From assembly GCA_017525245.1 (NCBI GenBank), contig JAFXTE010000020.1, forward strand, positions 1 through 64,000: 64,000 bases of DNA, written 5' to 3'. The stretch is from Bacteroidales bacterium. GTDB lineage: Bacteria; Bacteroidota; Bacteroidia; Bacteroidales; WCHB1-69. Shown here in pieces: positions 63,382 through 64,000 of the stretch (its first letter is position 1; each line of letters opens with the position of its first letter). The notes under the pieces were generated by a model that did not search any database, had not been told where the DNA came from, and saw only the letters and a list, made by a program, of their open reading frames with translations. A program made the translations under genes and the position numbers.

Positions 63382-64000
63382 ATGATAAAGGACTTTTCAT
63401 CATTTGGTGCGGCATATCGGGACTTCAAGGTCAGGGAAGGGGTTTATGTCCCTGAACCGCCGGAAGAGTTCTCAGGAGACAATCCATTCACGAGGATGGC
63501 GCCCATACGCGGGGAACTCAAGGACATCAAGTTTGACGAAACCTATCCATATCTTGACAAATCCCTGAAATTCAAGATTTGGCATTTCCTCATCTACCTT
63601 ACCCTTTGGATTGCTGCATTCCCTTTGAACCGAATCCGTTTCGGGATTAAGATTGAAGGCCGCGAGAAAATCCGCCGGAATCGAAAACTCTTTGCCAATG
63701 GTGTCATGACTGTTTGCAATCACGTTCATCGGTGGGATATGATCTGCGTATTGCAGGCGATGCGTTACCGGAAGGCTTGGATTCCCATGTACGCCCAGCC
63801 TTTCCGTGGCAAAGACGGTTTCCTGATGAAAAACATAGGGGGAATTGCCATCCCTGAAGACCGCAGTGGACTAAGGGCGTTTGACAAGGCGTTGAATGAG
63901 CTGCATGACAGGAAACAATGGATACATATATTCCCTGAAAGCTGCAGCTGGAAATTCTACGCCCCGCTCAGACCCTTCAAAATAGGCGCTTTCAACATGG
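63382..64000 (+). CDS. 1-acyl-glycerol-3-phosphate acyltransferase (PlsC-like), 5' part
   Basis: The gene leaves the window after 206 codons. The ATG start MIKDFSSFGAAYRDF is followed by a soluble lead of about 65 residues and a hydrophobic segment (FLIYLTLWIAAFPLN). Acyltransferase block I is CNHVHRWDM (the H-x4-D motif) and block III is HIFPESCSWKF. Such enzymes add the second acyl chain in phospholipid synthesis, or act on other lipids. Confidence 0.85.
   Translation, partial: MIKDFSSFGAAYRDFKVREGVYVPEPPEEFSGDNPFTRMAPIRGELKDIKFDETYPYLDKSLKFKIWHFLIYLTLWIAAFPLNRIRFGIKIEGREKIRRNRKLFANGVMTVCNHVHRWDMICVLQAMRYRKAWIPMYAQPFRGKDGFLMKNIGGIAIPEDRSGLRAFDKALNELHDRKQWIHIFPESCSWKFYAPLRPFKIGAFNM

Overview
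The window looks like chromosomal DNA of an anaerobic, uncultured-type member of the Bacteroidota, most likely Bacteroidales. The evidence is Bacteroidetes-style promoters (-7 box TAnnTTTG at about 18 sites), type IX secretion (T9SS) C-terminal sorting domains, a TonB-dependent receptor with a carboxypeptidase-like N-terminal domain, a PorV-family barrel, a GldA-like ATPase, [FeFe]-hydrogenase maturation and sensing genes, and an F-type ATP synthase with the Bacteroidetes-style extended a subunit. No rRNA, tRNA, CRISPR array, integrase or transposase was seen.

Layout. 1-4.0 kb: 3' end of a T9SS cargo gene, pyrB-pyrI, a Cys-rich lipoprotein and purN. 4.0-9.0 kb (minus): pcrA with a GSCFA protein, a P-loop kinase, and greA with a HIT protein. 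9.1-18.8 kb (minus): operon of TonB receptor, 1580-aa surface protein and PorV-family barrel. 19.1-24.5 kb (minus): operon of TPR protein, outer-membrane barrel and a degenerate Rieske-like lipoprotein. 24.7-26.5 kb: a glycosyltransferase and a steroid-5-alpha-reductase-like membrane protein. 26.7-31.5 kb: YitT protein, pyrE, atpHAG. 31.6-41.5 kb: pruA, a hypothetical, a DRTGG / HATPase / HydS-like Fe-S signalling cluster with a 10TM metal exporter, cdaA-ptb, a methyltransferase and ahcY. 41.6-46.0 kb: a cobalamin riboswitch driving one 1324-aa secreted protein. 46-54.9 kb: a second YitT protein, hydG with the TM1266-type regulator, a hypothetical, gldA-like, a molybdopterin-oxidoreductase remnant, grpE-dnaJ. 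55-64 kb: rsmE with an AAA ATPase, uup with ridA, atpBEF, a secreted C1 peptidase and a partial acyltransferase.

Three things stand out. First, the riboswitch-controlled protein carries five repeats with the pattern of transcobalamin-like (DUF4430) domains and a T9SS sorting domain, so it is a candidate surface cobalamin-capture protein. Second, intergenic DNA is dominated by two repeat types: short tandem arrays whose sequence differs from locus to locus but whose period is always 7 bp, and a 22-30 bp palindrome family with half-site GTAGAGACG. Many copies of both start exactly at, or supply, a TAG stop codon, and one palindrome lies in frame inside a gene. Third, the ATP synthase genes are split (atpHAG at 28.5 kb, atpBEF at 59.8 kb), and hydrogenase-related genes occur as a sensor/signalling set apart from hydG, with no catalytic hydrogenase in view.

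All family assignments come from reading motifs by eye. No database search was run.
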